Assembly: GCA_029882015.1 (NCBI GenBank)
Contig: JAOULM010000015.1
Span: 1 to 15,316 of the forward strand
Origin: Candidatus Nomurabacteria bacterium
GTDB taxonomy: Bacteria > Patescibacteriota > Minisyncoccia > Phycocordibacterales > UBA1006
Reading direction: 5' to 3'
DNA: 15,316 nt
The translations under genes were made by a program, and so were the position numbers. Positions 6,078 through 13,841 of this stretch are shown here, piece by piece. The notes under the pieces were generated by a model. The model saw only the letters and a list, made by a program, of their open reading frames with translations. It had not been told where the DNA came from and did not search any database. Every line of letters starts with the position of its first letter. The first letter of the stretch is position 1.

Positions 6078-7313
6078 ATGAATACAACAAAAAATAGCCG
6101 CGGTTATAATAGCCGAGGCGCATCTAGTCGTCCCAGCTCATCTCGCGGTCGCTCAGGTGGCGCACGACGAGGAGGGCGCGGGAATGGTGGACGAGGAGCG
6201 CGTAAAATGCCTTCTTTTGACCCATCTCGATTTATCAACACCAACCCTGTTGATGTTGTCGAAGAGGTCTACACCCCTAAACACAAATTTAGCACCATGG
6301 ATATTGATGCACGTTTGGCAAAAACATTGGAATCAATGAATATTACCATTCCATCTCCTATCCAGGATCAAACAATCCCTGAAACGCTCAAAGGACGAGA
6401 CGTCGTAGGATTAGCAGAAACAGGAACCGGTAAAACGGCAGCGTTTTTGATCCCTTTGATCCAACAAACATTAAAAAATCCAAAACAAAAAACATTGATT
6501 TTGGCCCCCACACGAGAACTGGCAATGCAGATCAACGAAGAAATGCGTTTATTGGCAAAAAACATGCGTATCTTTTCAGTGGTATGTGTCGGAGGAGTAA
6601 ACATTCGACCACAAATCTCTATGTTGCGACGTGTGAATCATTTTGTGATTGGAACACCAGGTCGTGTTATGGATTTGATCGATCGTGGATCTATCAAACC
6701 ATCAGAAATGACAGCGGTCGTATTAGATGAAGCCGATCGCATGCTTGATATGGGATTCATCAACGACATGAAATCAATCCTGGCCGCAACGCCAGCAGAC
6801 CGACAAACATTGTTCTTTTCTGCGACCATGTCTACCGCAACCAAGCAATTGGTTCACGATTTCTTGACCGACCCAATCGTGGTGTCTGTTAAAAAGAAAG
6901 ATGTTACCGACAGTATTGAACAAAATGTTGTTGCTTACCGAAATGATAGCAAGCTGGATACATTGGCTGATCTCTTTACCGATCCCTCATTCGGACGAGT
7001 TATCGTTTTCGGGGCAATGAAACACAGCGTCGAAGAGCTCTCAAAAGATTTGGGGCGTCGTGGTGTCAAAGCCGTATCAATTCATGGAAACAAAAACCAC
7101 ACACAACGCCAACGCGCGTTGCAATCATTCAAGCGCGGAGAAGTCCGAGTATTGGTTGCGACCGATGTTGCAGCCCGAGGAATTCACGTTGATGACGTAA
7201 CACACGTTATTAACTATGATCTACCACAAACATTCGAAGATTACGTTCACCGTATTGGACGAACAGGGCGTGGGGCAAAACGTGGTAAAGCTTTAACTTT
7301 TATCAAGTCATAA
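6078..7313 (+). CDS. DEAD-box ATP-dependent RNA helicase with RGG-rich N-terminal tail
   Basis: All core motifs are present in 411 residues: Q motif around FSTMDID...PSPIQDQ (71-98), motif I AETGTGKT (113-120), Ia PTRELA (144-149), Ib TPGR (193-196), II DEAD (217-220), III SAT (248-250), V ARGIHV (366-371) and VI HRIGRTGR (391-398). This is an RhlE/CsdA-type enzyme that unwinds short RNA duplexes, probably in ribosome assembly or mRNA turnover. The arrangement is unusual: the basic RNA-binding tail, rich in RG and RGG and serine (about 8-45), is at the N-terminus, while the protein ends 13 residues after motif VI without the usual C-terminal extension. No Shine-Dalgarno precedes the ATG. A structured leader lies upstream and a long terminator follows. 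Confidence 0.95.
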   Translation: MNTTKNSRGYNSRGASSRPSSSRGRSGGARRGGRGNGGRGARKMPSFDPSRFINTNPVDVVEEVYTPKHKFSTMDIDARLAKTLESMNITIPSPIQDQTIPETLKGRDVVGLAETGTGKTAAFLIPLIQQTLKNPKQKTLILAPTRELAMQINEEMRLLAKNMRIFSVVCVGGVNIRPQISMLRRVNHFVIGTPGRVMDLIDRGSIKPSEMTAVVLDEADRMLDMGFINDMKSILAATPADRQTLFFSATMSTATKQLVHDFLTDPIVVSVKKKDVTDSIEQNVVAYRNDSKLDTLADLFTDPSFGRVIVFGAMKHSVEELSKDLGRRGVKAVSIHGNKNHTQRQRALQSFKRGEVRVLVATDVAARGIHVDDVTHVINYDLPQTFEDYVHRIGRTGRGAKRGKALTFIKS

Positions 7314-7324
7314 TTTTATAACCT

Positions 7325-7380
7325 AAAATACAGACGCGAAAAAACCAGCATGTATGCTGGTTTTTTCGTGTCTGTATTTT
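7325..7380 (+). terminator. Long terminator hairpin after the helicase gene
   Basis: A 27-base-pair stem with one G-T pair has the apical part CCAGCAT-gt-ATGCTGG, an A6/T6 section, and outer arms AAAATACAGAC and GTCTGTATTTT. It is symmetric and begins 11 bases after the stop codon. Confidence 0.88.
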
Positions 7381-7412
7381 AATATCGAATTCAATCACCC
7401 ACTAGAAAATGC

Positions 7413-7418
7413 TATAAT
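7413..7418 (+). promoter_or_regulatory. Consensus -10 box of the dehydrogenase gene
   Basis: TATAAT lies eight bases before ATG 7427, so the mRNA would start at or next to the start codon. The -35 candidate TTCAAT (7390-7395), 17 bases upstream, is weak (three of six). Confidence 0.55.
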
Positions 7419-7426
7419 AATCAGAT

Positions 7427-8188
7427 ATGTTTGATCTAACTAACAAAGTCGCATTGGTAACAGGTGGTCAAGGTGGTATGGGAAAAGCTCATGCTATTGC
7501 TTTGGCAGAACAAGGTGCAAAAGTAATCGTAACAGATTTAGACCTTGACCAATGCGCAACAGTAACAGACGAAATAAAATCTCGGTCAGGTGAATCTGCG
7601 TGTTTTAAAATGGATGTTTCTAATAAATCCGAAGTCAACAATGTTTTTGACCAAGTCATACAACAATTTGGGCGACTAGATATTTTGGTAAATAATGCAG
7701 GAATATATTCTCCAAAACCTGCCCTGGATTTAACAGAAGACGAATGGGACAAAACCATAAACACCAATTTAAAAGGTCAATTCTTGTGTGCGCAACGCGG
7801 GGCCAAAGAAATGGCAAAAAATAATTGGGGGCGAATAATTAACATTTCATCAGTTGCGTCTGGACAAGTCGGTGTAGGAATTGCTGGTGGCGCGCATTAT
7901 ACCGCTTCAAAAGGTGGGATTATAGGAATGTCAGAGACGTTGGCCATTGAATGGGCCCCACTGGGGATCAATGTAAATGTCATAGCCCCAGGAGCAATTG
8001 ATACACCAATGATACAATCCGCTGATATGCCAAAAGAGGCAATGGATGCAATATTAGAACGAGTCCCATTAAAACGCATCGGTAAACCCGAGGAAGTCTC
8101 GGCAATGGTTGCCTTTTTAGCCGCCGAAGAAGCCAGCTACATCACCGGTGCAACATTTTATGTTGATGGCGGATGGTTAGCTGGATAA
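7427..8188 (+). CDS. Short-chain dehydrogenase/reductase (SDR), classical type
   Basis: This is a 253-residue classical SDR. The nucleotide-binding motif TGGQGGMG is at 12-19, NNAG at 89-92, catalytic Asn114 in NTNLKG, the serine of the ISS stretch (141-142), and YxxxK at Tyr158/Lys162. Asp37 at the end of the second strand (VTDLDLD) points to NAD(H) rather than NADP(H). The C-terminus YITGATFYVDGGWLAG is typical of the FabG/3-oxoacyl reductase-like and sugar/alcohol dehydrogenase branch. The substrate cannot be assigned; the name FabG is avoided because no fatty-acid genes are nearby. It is a single-gene unit with its own -10 box. Its stop lies 14 bases from the convergent reductase gene, with no clear hairpin between them. 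Confidence 0.92.
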   Translation: MFDLTNKVALVTGGQGGMGKAHAIALAEQGAKVIVTDLDLDQCATVTDEIKSRSGESACFKMDVSNKSEVNNVFDQVIQQFGRLDILVNNAGIYSPKPALDLTEDEWDKTINTNLKGQFLCAQRGAKEMAKNNWGRIINISSVASGQVGVGIAGGAHYTASKGGIIGMSETLAIEWAPLGINVNVIAPGAIDTPMIQSADMPKEAMDAILERVPLKRIGKPEEVSAMVAFLAAEEASYITGATFYVDGGWLAG

Positions 8189-8202
8189 ATAAAAAACTAG
8201 GG

Positions 8203-8892
8203 TCAACTAAAGAATGCTTCGGTGTAAATTGTTTCCTCGGGAATTCCAGACTCTTTTAGCCCTGTCCAAAAATGACGAACAAATTCGATGGAACCACAAA
8301 TAAAAAATTCTGTTTTTTCGGGATTTTTTATATTTTTCAAAACATCGTCAATTTGTATACGCCTGCAAATAACATCATCGTTTGTTTTATTTTCCCGAGT
8401 AACAAAATAATTTATTGAAATATTTTTGTTAATTTTTTGTAATGTATCAAATTCTAATTTGAAAATTAAATCGTTATTTTTTTTTGCGCTGTGAAAAATC
8501 TGTATATTTCTGTCAGCATTATGGTGTGCAAGCCCACGAAATGGAGTAATTCCAATTCCACCAGCAATACAAACAATATCAGTGCCTGACTCCTCGGTAT
8601 AAAAATATCCATACGGCAATGAACCAAAAAATTCGTCTCCTGACGACATCTTGCAAAGCTTATTCGAAAATTTACCCATCGCCTGAACAGTAATTATGAT
8701 AAATTCTTCGCCGGGTGAGCTAGATATACTATAAGCTTTGCCTTCGTTGGTATTTAATTCTGGAAAAAACACAGTTATATACTGTCCAGGGACATATTCC
8801 GGAATATTACCATCCTGCAGAGCTATATGCAGACTAATAACCCCTGGTGATTCTTTTATTATATTTTTAACTACGTAAGTTTCTTGATTCAT
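8203..8892 (-). CDS. FAD/NAD(P)H oxidoreductase, ferredoxin-reductase superfamily
   Basis: This 229-residue protein has an N-terminal FAD-binding barrel with GQYITVFFP (36-44) and the flavin motif KAYSISS (52-58, usually RxYS), then an NAD(P)-binding domain with GGIGITPFRG (111-120) and a late FICGS (197-201). It ends in EAFFS. There is no 2Fe-2S or globin domain, so it is a stand-alone FNR-type reductase that would pass electrons from NAD(P)H to a partner. The start at 8892 is chosen because it lies one base after the stop of the upstream scaffold gene; the longer reading from 9000 would bury 36 extra residues inside that gene. It is the last gene of the nrdD operon and could feed electrons to iron-sulfur assembly or to the NrdG/NrdD system (inference). 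It ends in TGA. Confidence 0.85.
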   Translation of the reverse strand: MNQETYVVKNIIKESPGVISLHIALQDGNIPEYVPGQYITVFFPELNTNEGKAYSISSSPGEEFIIITVQAMGKFSNKLCKMSSGDEFFGSLPYGYFYTEESGTDIVCIAGGIGITPFRGLAHHNADRNIQIFHSAKKNNDLIFKLEFDTLQKINKNISINYFVTRENKTNDDVICRRIQIDDVLKNIKNPEKTEFFICGSIEFVRHFWTGLKESGIPEETIYTEAFFS

Positions 8893-8893
8893 A

Positions 8894-9370
8894 CTATTTA
8901 TTTTCTGAACCCAGATAATCATTAATCGCCTCTCGCAATGCCAAATGCCCCAAAACAGAACAATGATATTTTCGGTCAGGCAGTCCACCCAGTCGTTCAA
9001 TAATTGATTCTGGAGTCAATCGTTTTGCGCGAGATAGCGTCATCCCACTATTTTCTGTTACCATTTCAGACATCATTGATGTGGATGCAATAGCCGAAGC
9101 ACACCCAAACGTCCTCCATTTGCATTCTGTTATTTTATTATTTTTTTTATCAACACAAATCCAAACAACCATCATGTCTCCACACGCTGGACTACCAACG
9201 ATACCTATTCCATCAGATATATAATTTTCCTCGTCCAGCAATATGTTTCTAGGGTTGAAAAAGTGTTCTTTTACTGTTTCGCTGTACAACCACCCACCAA
9301 CAGGGGTACTTGGGCAAGATGATGTCCCCCCAACAACATCTATTTCTGATTTATTTTTTATGTGTTTCAT
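8894..9370 (-). CDS. IscU/NifU-type iron-sulfur cluster assembly scaffold
   Basis: The 158-residue protein contains YSETVKEHFFNPRN (29-42), the common IscU opening, and the cluster-binding residues Cys63 and Asp65 in GSPACGD, Cys90 in FGCASAIAS, and Cys137 in KYHCSVLG. It would hold nascent 2Fe-2S or 4Fe-4S clusters built with sulfur from the adjacent desulfurase. The N-terminus is about 25 residues longer than usual and has one extra cysteine (Cys19 in SSCPSTP); a shorter in-frame start is possible, but no ATG lies before the conserved block. The gene start overlaps the desulfurase gene by 20 bases, implying tight coupling. No HscA/HscB or ferredoxin genes are in the window. Confidence 0.92.
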   Translation of the reverse strand: MKHIKNKSEIDVVGGTSSCPSTPVGGWLYSETVKEHFFNPRNILLDEENYISDGIGIVGSPACGDMMVVWICVDKKNNKITECKWRTFGCASAIASTSMMSEMVTENSGMTLSRAKRLTPESIIERLGGLPDRKYHCSVLGHLALREAINDYLGSENK

Positions 9371-10562
9371 AGGCGTATGTTGTCAAAGCCGATAATGATG
9401 AAAGTTTTTTTATAATCTGTGTCAACTTTTTAATGGTGTAATCCAAATCAGCCAAAACAGTACCTCGACCAAACGAAAAACGTAAACTGCCATGTATTAA
9501 CAAATCATTTTGCTCTATGGCGCGCAAAACATGCGATGGCTCCAAATCAAAAGACGAACATGCCGACCCAGTGGCAATAGCAACGCCATACTGCTCTAGG
9601 CAAAGAATAATAGACTCGCCTTCGACATATGGAATAGAAATATGAACATTATTTGCAAGTCTTTTGCTGCGATGACCATTTAAAATAGCTCCTGGTATTT
9701 TTTCAAGGATTTCATTAATAAAATATGTTTGTAATTTTTTCAGTCGCTCTGTCTCGCCGGTTCGTTTTTGCTCTGCGATTTCAATTGCGCGCACAAACCC
9801 AACAATTAACGCAACGCTCTGGGTTCCCGCACGAAGTCCAAATTCTTGTGAGCCACCAAATATCAATGGTTGTAATTCTATTCCAGTTTTTTTATATAAC
9901 AAACCAATTCCCTTTGGTCCATATGCTTTTGAACTATTCATCGTCATTAAATCTACCCCTAGATTTTCCGCAGAGATTGGCAATAGCCCTATTGATTGAC
10001 ATGCATCTGTGTGAAATAGAGGGAAAGAATTTTCTCCTCGTATTTTTTGTATTTCCTTTGATAATTTTTGTATTGGTTGCACCGTTCCAATTTCGTTATT
10101 TGCATGTATCACAGAGATCAACAGTGTGTCTGGGCGGATAGATTTTATACATTTTGCGACATCAACAATTCCATTTTTGTCTATGGGGATAGTGGTGATT
10201 TCGAATCCCTCGCTCTCTAATTGCCGTGCAGATTCTATAACCGCTTTGTGTTCTATGCTCGAAATAATAATATGTTTTCCGTGTTTTTTGTTTGCGCGAG
10301 CAACCCCTAAAACAGCCAAATTATCAGATTCAGTTCCTGATCCTGTAAAAATAATTTCATCTGGATTAACATCCAAAATTGCACTAATTTTTATTTTAGA
10401 TTCTGTAATTATCTGTTTTGCTTTTCTACCACCAGAATGAATCGAAGATGGATTTTGATAATAATCCAAAGAACAAGATTTCATTAAATCCAAAATCTCG
10501 GGCTCGATAGGTGTGCTGGCGGAATGGTCCAGATAAATATATTTTTTTATATTATCTGACAT
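9351..10562 (-). CDS. Cysteine desulfurase (NifS/IscS-like)
   Basis: This class V aminotransferase-fold enzyme has 403 residues and would take sulfur from cysteine as an enzyme persulfide. The opening is YLDHSASTP (10-18). His105 and Asp186 (HTDACQ) contact PLP, Lys212 in NSSKAYGPKG forms the Schiff base, and catalytic Cys335 lies in ATGSACSS on the mobile loop. RAGTQSV (244-250, usually RAGTENV) and RFSFGRGT (361-368) complete the signature. The start overlaps the end of nrdG by 11 bases, and the end overlaps the scaffold gene. Placement directly after a radical-SAM activase suggests that it supplies sulfur for that enzyme's 4Fe-4S cluster, among others. NifS and IscS cannot be separated here. 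Confidence 0.95.
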   Translation of the reverse strand: MSDNIKKYIYLDHSASTPIEPEILDLMKSCSLDYYQNPSSIHSGGRKAKQIITESKIKISAILDVNPDEIIFTGSGTESDNLAVLGVARANKKHGKHIIISSIEHKAVIESARQLESEGFEITTIPIDKNGIVDVAKCIKSIRPDTLLISVIHANNEIGTVQPIQKLSKEIQKIRGENSFPLFHTDACQSIGLLPISAENLGVDLMTMNSSKAYGPKGIGLLYKKTGIELQPLIFGGSQEFGLRAGTQSVALIVGFVRAIEIAEQKRTGETERLKKLQTYFINEILEKIPGAILNGHRSKRLANNVHISIPYVEGESIILCLEQYGVAIATGSACSSFDLEPSHVLRAIEQNDLLIHGSLRFSFGRGTVLADLDYTIKKLTQIIKKLSSLSALTTYAYETHKK

Positions 10563-11238
10563 AACAGTTCTCTACATATTTTTCTGCTAACTCACGAAGT
10601 TCTGAAAACTCTTCGTCGGTATAGGTTACCTTTTTTTTGAATTGTGGGTTCAATATTTTTACAGAAACAAATTTTTGTAAATAATAATTCTTTGCCCCAC
10701 TAATCTCTTTTGCTATTTGTTCAATATCTCCGGGTGATAATAAGGATTTTATTATCGTGGTTCTAAATTCATATGGAATTGGCGAGCTCATCAACAGCTC
10801 GATACTGGTTTTTATGGCGTCAATATCAACAGGGCGAGAGACTGTTTTATGATAAATCTCTAATGGAGACTTCATATCCATTGCAATATAATCAACCAAT
10901 TTTTTACCAATCGCCCGTTTCAACATTTTTGGATTTGTTCCGTTCGAATCTAGCTTCACTTTGAACCCCATCTTTTTTATTTCTGAAATAAATTCCAAAA
11001 GATCGTCATGCAATGTCGGTTCCCCGCCAGTTATTACAACCCCCTCCAATAATCCCTTTCGTGATTCTAGAAATTCGTAAATTTCTTTTACGGGAATTTC
11101 TCTCTCGACCGTTTCGTTAACCAATTCGGGGTTATGGCAATAAGGACAAGCAAATTTACACCCAATGGTGTAAATAATACACGCAATATTTCCAGGGAAA
11201 TCTATTAGGCTAAATTTTTCTAGTCCTCCTATTCTCAT
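10552..11238 (-). CDS. nrdG: Anaerobic ribonucleotide reductase activating protein (radical SAM)
   Basis: This 228-residue radical-SAM protein has the CxxxCxxC cluster motif at Cys27, Cys31 and Cys34 (GCKFACPYCHNPEL) and the SAM-binding GGEPT at 71-75. The opening MRIGGLEKFSLIDFPG is typical of the NrdG-like activase subgroup found in archaea and many anaerobes, which is longer than E. coli NrdG. It would cut SAM to make the 5'-deoxyadenosyl radical that places the glycyl radical on NrdD. It starts six bases after the nrdD stop codon, and its last codons overlap the desulfurase gene. No Shine-Dalgarno is seen; translational coupling is likely. Confidence 0.93.
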   Translation of the reverse strand: MRIGGLEKFSLIDFPGNIACIIYTIGCKFACPYCHNPELVNETVEREIPVKEIYEFLESRKGLLEGVVITGGEPTLHDDLLEFISEIKKMGFKVKLDSNGTNPKMLKRAIGKKLVDYIAMDMKSPLEIYHKTVSRPVDIDAIKTSIELLMSSPIPYEFRTTIIKSLLSPGDIEQIAKEISGAKNYYLQKFVSVKILNPQFKKKVTYTDEEFSELRELAEKYVENCYVR

Positions 11239-11244
11239 AAGCTT

Positions 11245-13374
11245 TTATACAACTGTCTTTGGCAGGTATGTTTCTCGCAAACCAAATTCAGCTTGTTTAC
11301 CGTTGTTCCACTGCGCAACGGGGCGTAGGTATCCAACAACACGTGAGTAAATTTCGCATTTTGATTTGCATGTCGGACAAGATTCATGTTCTCCTGACAC
11401 ATAACCATGAGACGAACACACGCTGAATGTTGGTGTGAATGTGAAATAAGGTAGTTTATATTTTTCACAAATTTTCTTTACCATTTTGGGAACTAACGAC
11501 GGGTCGCTTATTTTTTCACCCAAGAAAAGATGAACCACTGTTCCCCCTGTGTATTTTGTTTGTAGTGGGTCCTGAATATCCAAAGCCTCGAAAACATCAT
11601 CTGTATAATTAACAGGAAGATGCGAAGAGTTTGTATAGAATGGTTCGGCGCCGGCTTGGTATTCTTTTTCGTTTGCTACGATAATTTCTGGCATCGCTTT
11701 TTTGTCTTTTAGAGCAAGACTGTATGATGTCCCCTCGGCAGGAGTAGCCTCGAGATTATACAGATTCCCTGATTCTTTTTGATATTCTATTAAACGCTCT
11801 CGCATAAAATCTAGAACTTGTTCCGCGAATTTGTGGCCTTTTTTATCCCCTAATGAAACCCCCATCATATTTTGAACAGCCTCGTTTAGCCCAATCAAAC
11901 CAATAGTTGAAAAATGGTTCGCCCAGTATGCACCGTGTGTTTTTTTGATATTTCGCAAGTAAAATTTACTATATGGATACAGATTTGCATCAGTAAAACG
12001 TTCAAGGATTTTTCTCTTTATCTCGAGGCTTGTTTTCGCGGTATCCATCAATGCTCCCAACTTTTCAAAAAATAATTTTGTGTCTCCGTTGGATGTAAAA
12101 CCAATACGTGGCATGTTTATGGTAACCACCCCAACAGACCCCGTCAGTGCATTTGCCCCAAAGAGTCCGCCACCACGACGGTCTAGCTCGTCCAGATCCA
12201 AACGCAGACGACAACACATAGACCTAGTGTCTTCTGGTTTCATGTCTGAATTAATGAAATTACTGAAATATGGAATTCCATATTTTGCGGTAATATCCCA
12301 CAACCCCGCCAAATCTTTGTTTTCCCAATCAAAGTCTTTGGTTACGTTTACTGTTGGAATAGGAAATGTGAATACACGACCCTCGGAATCACCCTTTGCC
12401 ATTACCTTGAAAAAAGCGTCATTCAACATGGTCATTTCTTTTTGGAATTCTCCGTATGTTTCAGATTGTTCTTTTCCGCCGATTATAACTTTTTGATCTT
12501 TGAAGTTTGGAGATGGAGTGAGGTCCAAAGTTATATTAGAAAATGGAGTCTGGAACCCAACACGTGTTGGGACATTCATGTTAAAAATAAATTCTTGCAT
12601 TGCTTGGGTTACTTCGGCCTCGGTAAGGTTATCATTGCGTATAAACGGAGCCAGCAGTGTATCAAAATTAGAAAATGCTATTGCCCCTGCAGCCTCGCCT
12701 TGTAGTGTATACATAAAATTCACCATTTGCCCCAAAGCAGTTCGAAAATGTTTAGCCGGAGATGACGCTGTTTTCCCGGCGACACCTTTGAAACCCTCGA
12801 GCAACAAATCCATCAAATCCCAGCCAACACAATAAATTGATAGCGTGCCAAGATCGTGAACATGTAAATCACCACCATTGTGAGCTTTGCGAATTTCTGT
12901 TGGATAAATTTTGTTCAGCCAATAAACCTTGCTGACTTCTGAAAAAATATAATTATTAAGACCTTGCAATGAGTACCCCATGTTGCTATTTTCACGAACC
13001 TTCCAATCCATTTGATCAAGATAGGAGTCAATCAACTCTACGCTCGAGGCACTAGTAATATCACGAATTTTTTTATGCTGATCACGATACAAAATATAAG
13101 CACGAGCAGTTTTTTTATACGGACTTTCCATCAAAACCTGTTCAACCATATTTTGAATGTCTTCTACGCGCGGAGGCACTGATAATTCTTTTGCAACTTT
13201 ACCCAAAACTTCTTGTGTTAGTTTTTCCGCAATAGATTCATCAAACTCTTGTGTTGCCCTGCCGGCCTTGGCTATGGCAGATTTAATTTTTTGTGAATCA
13301 AACAATTGTTCTTCTCCGTTTCTTTTAACAATAGTTGTTATCGCTTTTTTTGGGGTTTTTGCTCTTGGGGACAT
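11245..13374 (-). CDS. nrdD: Anaerobic (class III) ribonucleoside-triphosphate reductase
   Basis: The 709-residue protein begins with an ATP-cone regulatory domain (about 12-105; IVKRNGEEQLFDSQKI). The glycyl-radical barrel follows, with Cys182 and the MCCRLRLDLDEL segment (Cys387/388) as candidates for the active-site cysteines. Near the end lies a zinc ribbon with Cys653, His656, Cys666 and Cys669, then SRVVGYLRP, whose Gly681 is the expected radical site. One zinc ligand appears to be His instead of Cys, a variant I associate with CxxHG-type NrdD sequences. The enzyme makes dNTPs without oxygen. No class I or II reductase is seen in the window. It is first in the operon and is read divergently from an ArsR-type regulator. 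No Shine-Dalgarno precedes the ATG. Confidence 0.97.
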   Translation of the reverse strand: MSPRAKTPKKAITTIVKRNGEEQLFDSQKIKSAIAKAGRATQEFDESIAEKLTQEVLGKVAKELSVPPRVEDIQNMVEQVLMESPYKKTARAYILYRDQHKKIRDITSASSVELIDSYLDQMDWKVRENSNMGYSLQGLNNYIFSEVSKVYWLNKIYPTEIRKAHNGGDLHVHDLGTLSIYCVGWDLMDLLLEGFKGVAGKTASSPAKHFRTALGQMVNFMYTLQGEAAGAIAFSNFDTLLAPFIRNDNLTEAEVTQAMQEFIFNMNVPTRVGFQTPFSNITLDLTPSPNFKDQKVIIGGKEQSETYGEFQKEMTMLNDAFFKVMAKGDSEGRVFTFPIPTVNVTKDFDWENKDLAGLWDITAKYGIPYFSNFINSDMKPEDTRSMCCRLRLDLDELDRRGGGLFGANALTGSVGVVTINMPRIGFTSNGDTKLFFEKLGALMDTAKTSLEIKRKILERFTDANLYPYSKFYLRNIKKTHGAYWANHFSTIGLIGLNEAVQNMMGVSLGDKKGHKFAEQVLDFMRERLIEYQKESGNLYNLEATPAEGTSYSLALKDKKAMPEIIVANEKEYQAGAEPFYTNSSHLPVNYTDDVFEALDIQDPLQTKYTGGTVVHLFLGEKISDPSLVPKMVKKICEKYKLPYFTFTPTFSVCSSHGYVSGEHESCPTCKSKCEIYSRVVGYLRPVAQWNNGKQAEFGLRETYLPKTVV

Positions 13375-13418
13375 AGTAATTTTCTGTTATATTAATAAAT
13401 GTATTTAATGGAAATGTC

Positions 13419-13443
13419 ATTATAACATAGACGTTCATCTATG
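13419..13443. promoter_or_regulatory. Shared nrdD/arsR control region: -10 box and operator-like palindrome
   Basis: On the minus strand an extended -10, TGTTATAAT, has its hexamer at 13424-13419, 45 bases before the nrdD start. ATGACA plus TATTAA closer to the start is an alternative. Directly beside it is the inverted repeat CATAGA-N6-TCTATG (13426-13443). On the plus strand TATGAA (13441-13446 region) lies a few bases before the regulator's ATG, so a protein on the palindrome would cover both promoters. ArsR proteins usually bind such AT-rich imperfect palindromes. Confidence 0.5.
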
Positions 13444-13451
13444 AATAAAAT

Positions 13452-13739
13452 ATGGGGAAAATCACCAAAAAAACCGAAGATTTGTGTCCAGATTGCTTTA
13501 AAGTCGTCAGTGTACCTTCGCGTTACAAGATGGTATATATACTAGCCAAAGAAAAAGAGGGTCTAACGGTCCAGCAAATAACAAACCTAATGCTATTAAA
13601 ACAACCAACAATAACTCACCATTTGAACATATTACGCTCTGTGAATGCTGTTTTTTCACAAGACCGCGGGCGAGAAAGAATTTATACCATAAACCGTGGC
13701 GCCCACTGTTTCGAGGAATGCAACATACCTTTTGATTAA
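13452..13739 (+). CDS. ArsR-family winged-helix regulator with CxxC and HCxxxC motifs
   Basis: A 95-residue DNA-binding protein. The helix-turn-helix spans about 38-62 (LTVQQITNLM...QPTITHHLNIL) and the wing is SQDRGRERIYTI (69-80), the standard ArsR layout. Cysteines flank the fold: Cys12 and Cys15 (CPDC) at the N-terminus and Cys86 and Cys90, next to His85, near the C-terminus. The two pairs could form one metal or redox site across the dimer; the usual ArsR site ELCVC in the recognition helix is absent. Sharing a promoter region with nrdD suggests that it senses metal, oxygen or redox state and controls itself and the reductase operon (inference). The regulator is followed by a terminator. 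Confidence 0.82.
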   Translation: MGKITKKTEDLCPDCFKVVSVPSRYKMVYILAKEKEGLTVQQITNLMLLKQPTITHHLNILRSVNAVFSQDRGRERIYTINRGAHCFEECNIPFD

Positions 13740-13761
13740 AAACAGTGATTTTCATCTTTAA

Positions 13762-13786
13762 AAACGGCTCGCTACGCGAGCCGTTT
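13762..13786 (+). terminator. Terminator hairpin after the ArsR-type regulator
   Basis: AAACGGCTCGC-tac-GCGAGCCGTTT: 11 base pairs with a GC-rich core, then a short T-rich tail. Confidence 0.8.
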
Positions 13787-13805
13787 AATTTATGTGAATA
13801 TATTT

Positions 13806-13834
13806 TTGACATATACCCCCCGGGGGTATATTAT
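13806..13834 (+). promoter_or_regulatory. CsoR-type operator embedded in a sigma70 promoter
   Basis: -35 TTGACA (13806-13811), a 17-base spacer, then -10 TATTAT (13829-13834). The spacer is almost entirely the palindrome TATACCCCCCGGGGGTATA (13812-13830), a classic CsoR/RcnR-type operator of A/T flanks around a C-G tract. Binding there would exclude RNA polymerase. The predicted start is at 13841-13842, the start codon itself. Confidence 0.88.
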
Positions 13835-13841
13835 TATATTT

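Noticed and set aside
8186..8203. Terminator between the convergent dehydrogenase and reductase genes
   Set aside because: Only an A/T run and a very weak pairing are present; no stable hairpin can be drawn.
8893..9000. Longer N-terminus for the flavin reductase, starting at 9000
   Set aside because: The extra 36 residues lie inside the iron-sulfur scaffold gene and match no family feature; the start at 8892 follows that gene's stop by one base.
13794..13841. Earlier start for the CsoR-family protein
   Set aside because: The added 16 codons are the -35, operator and -10 of its own promoter.
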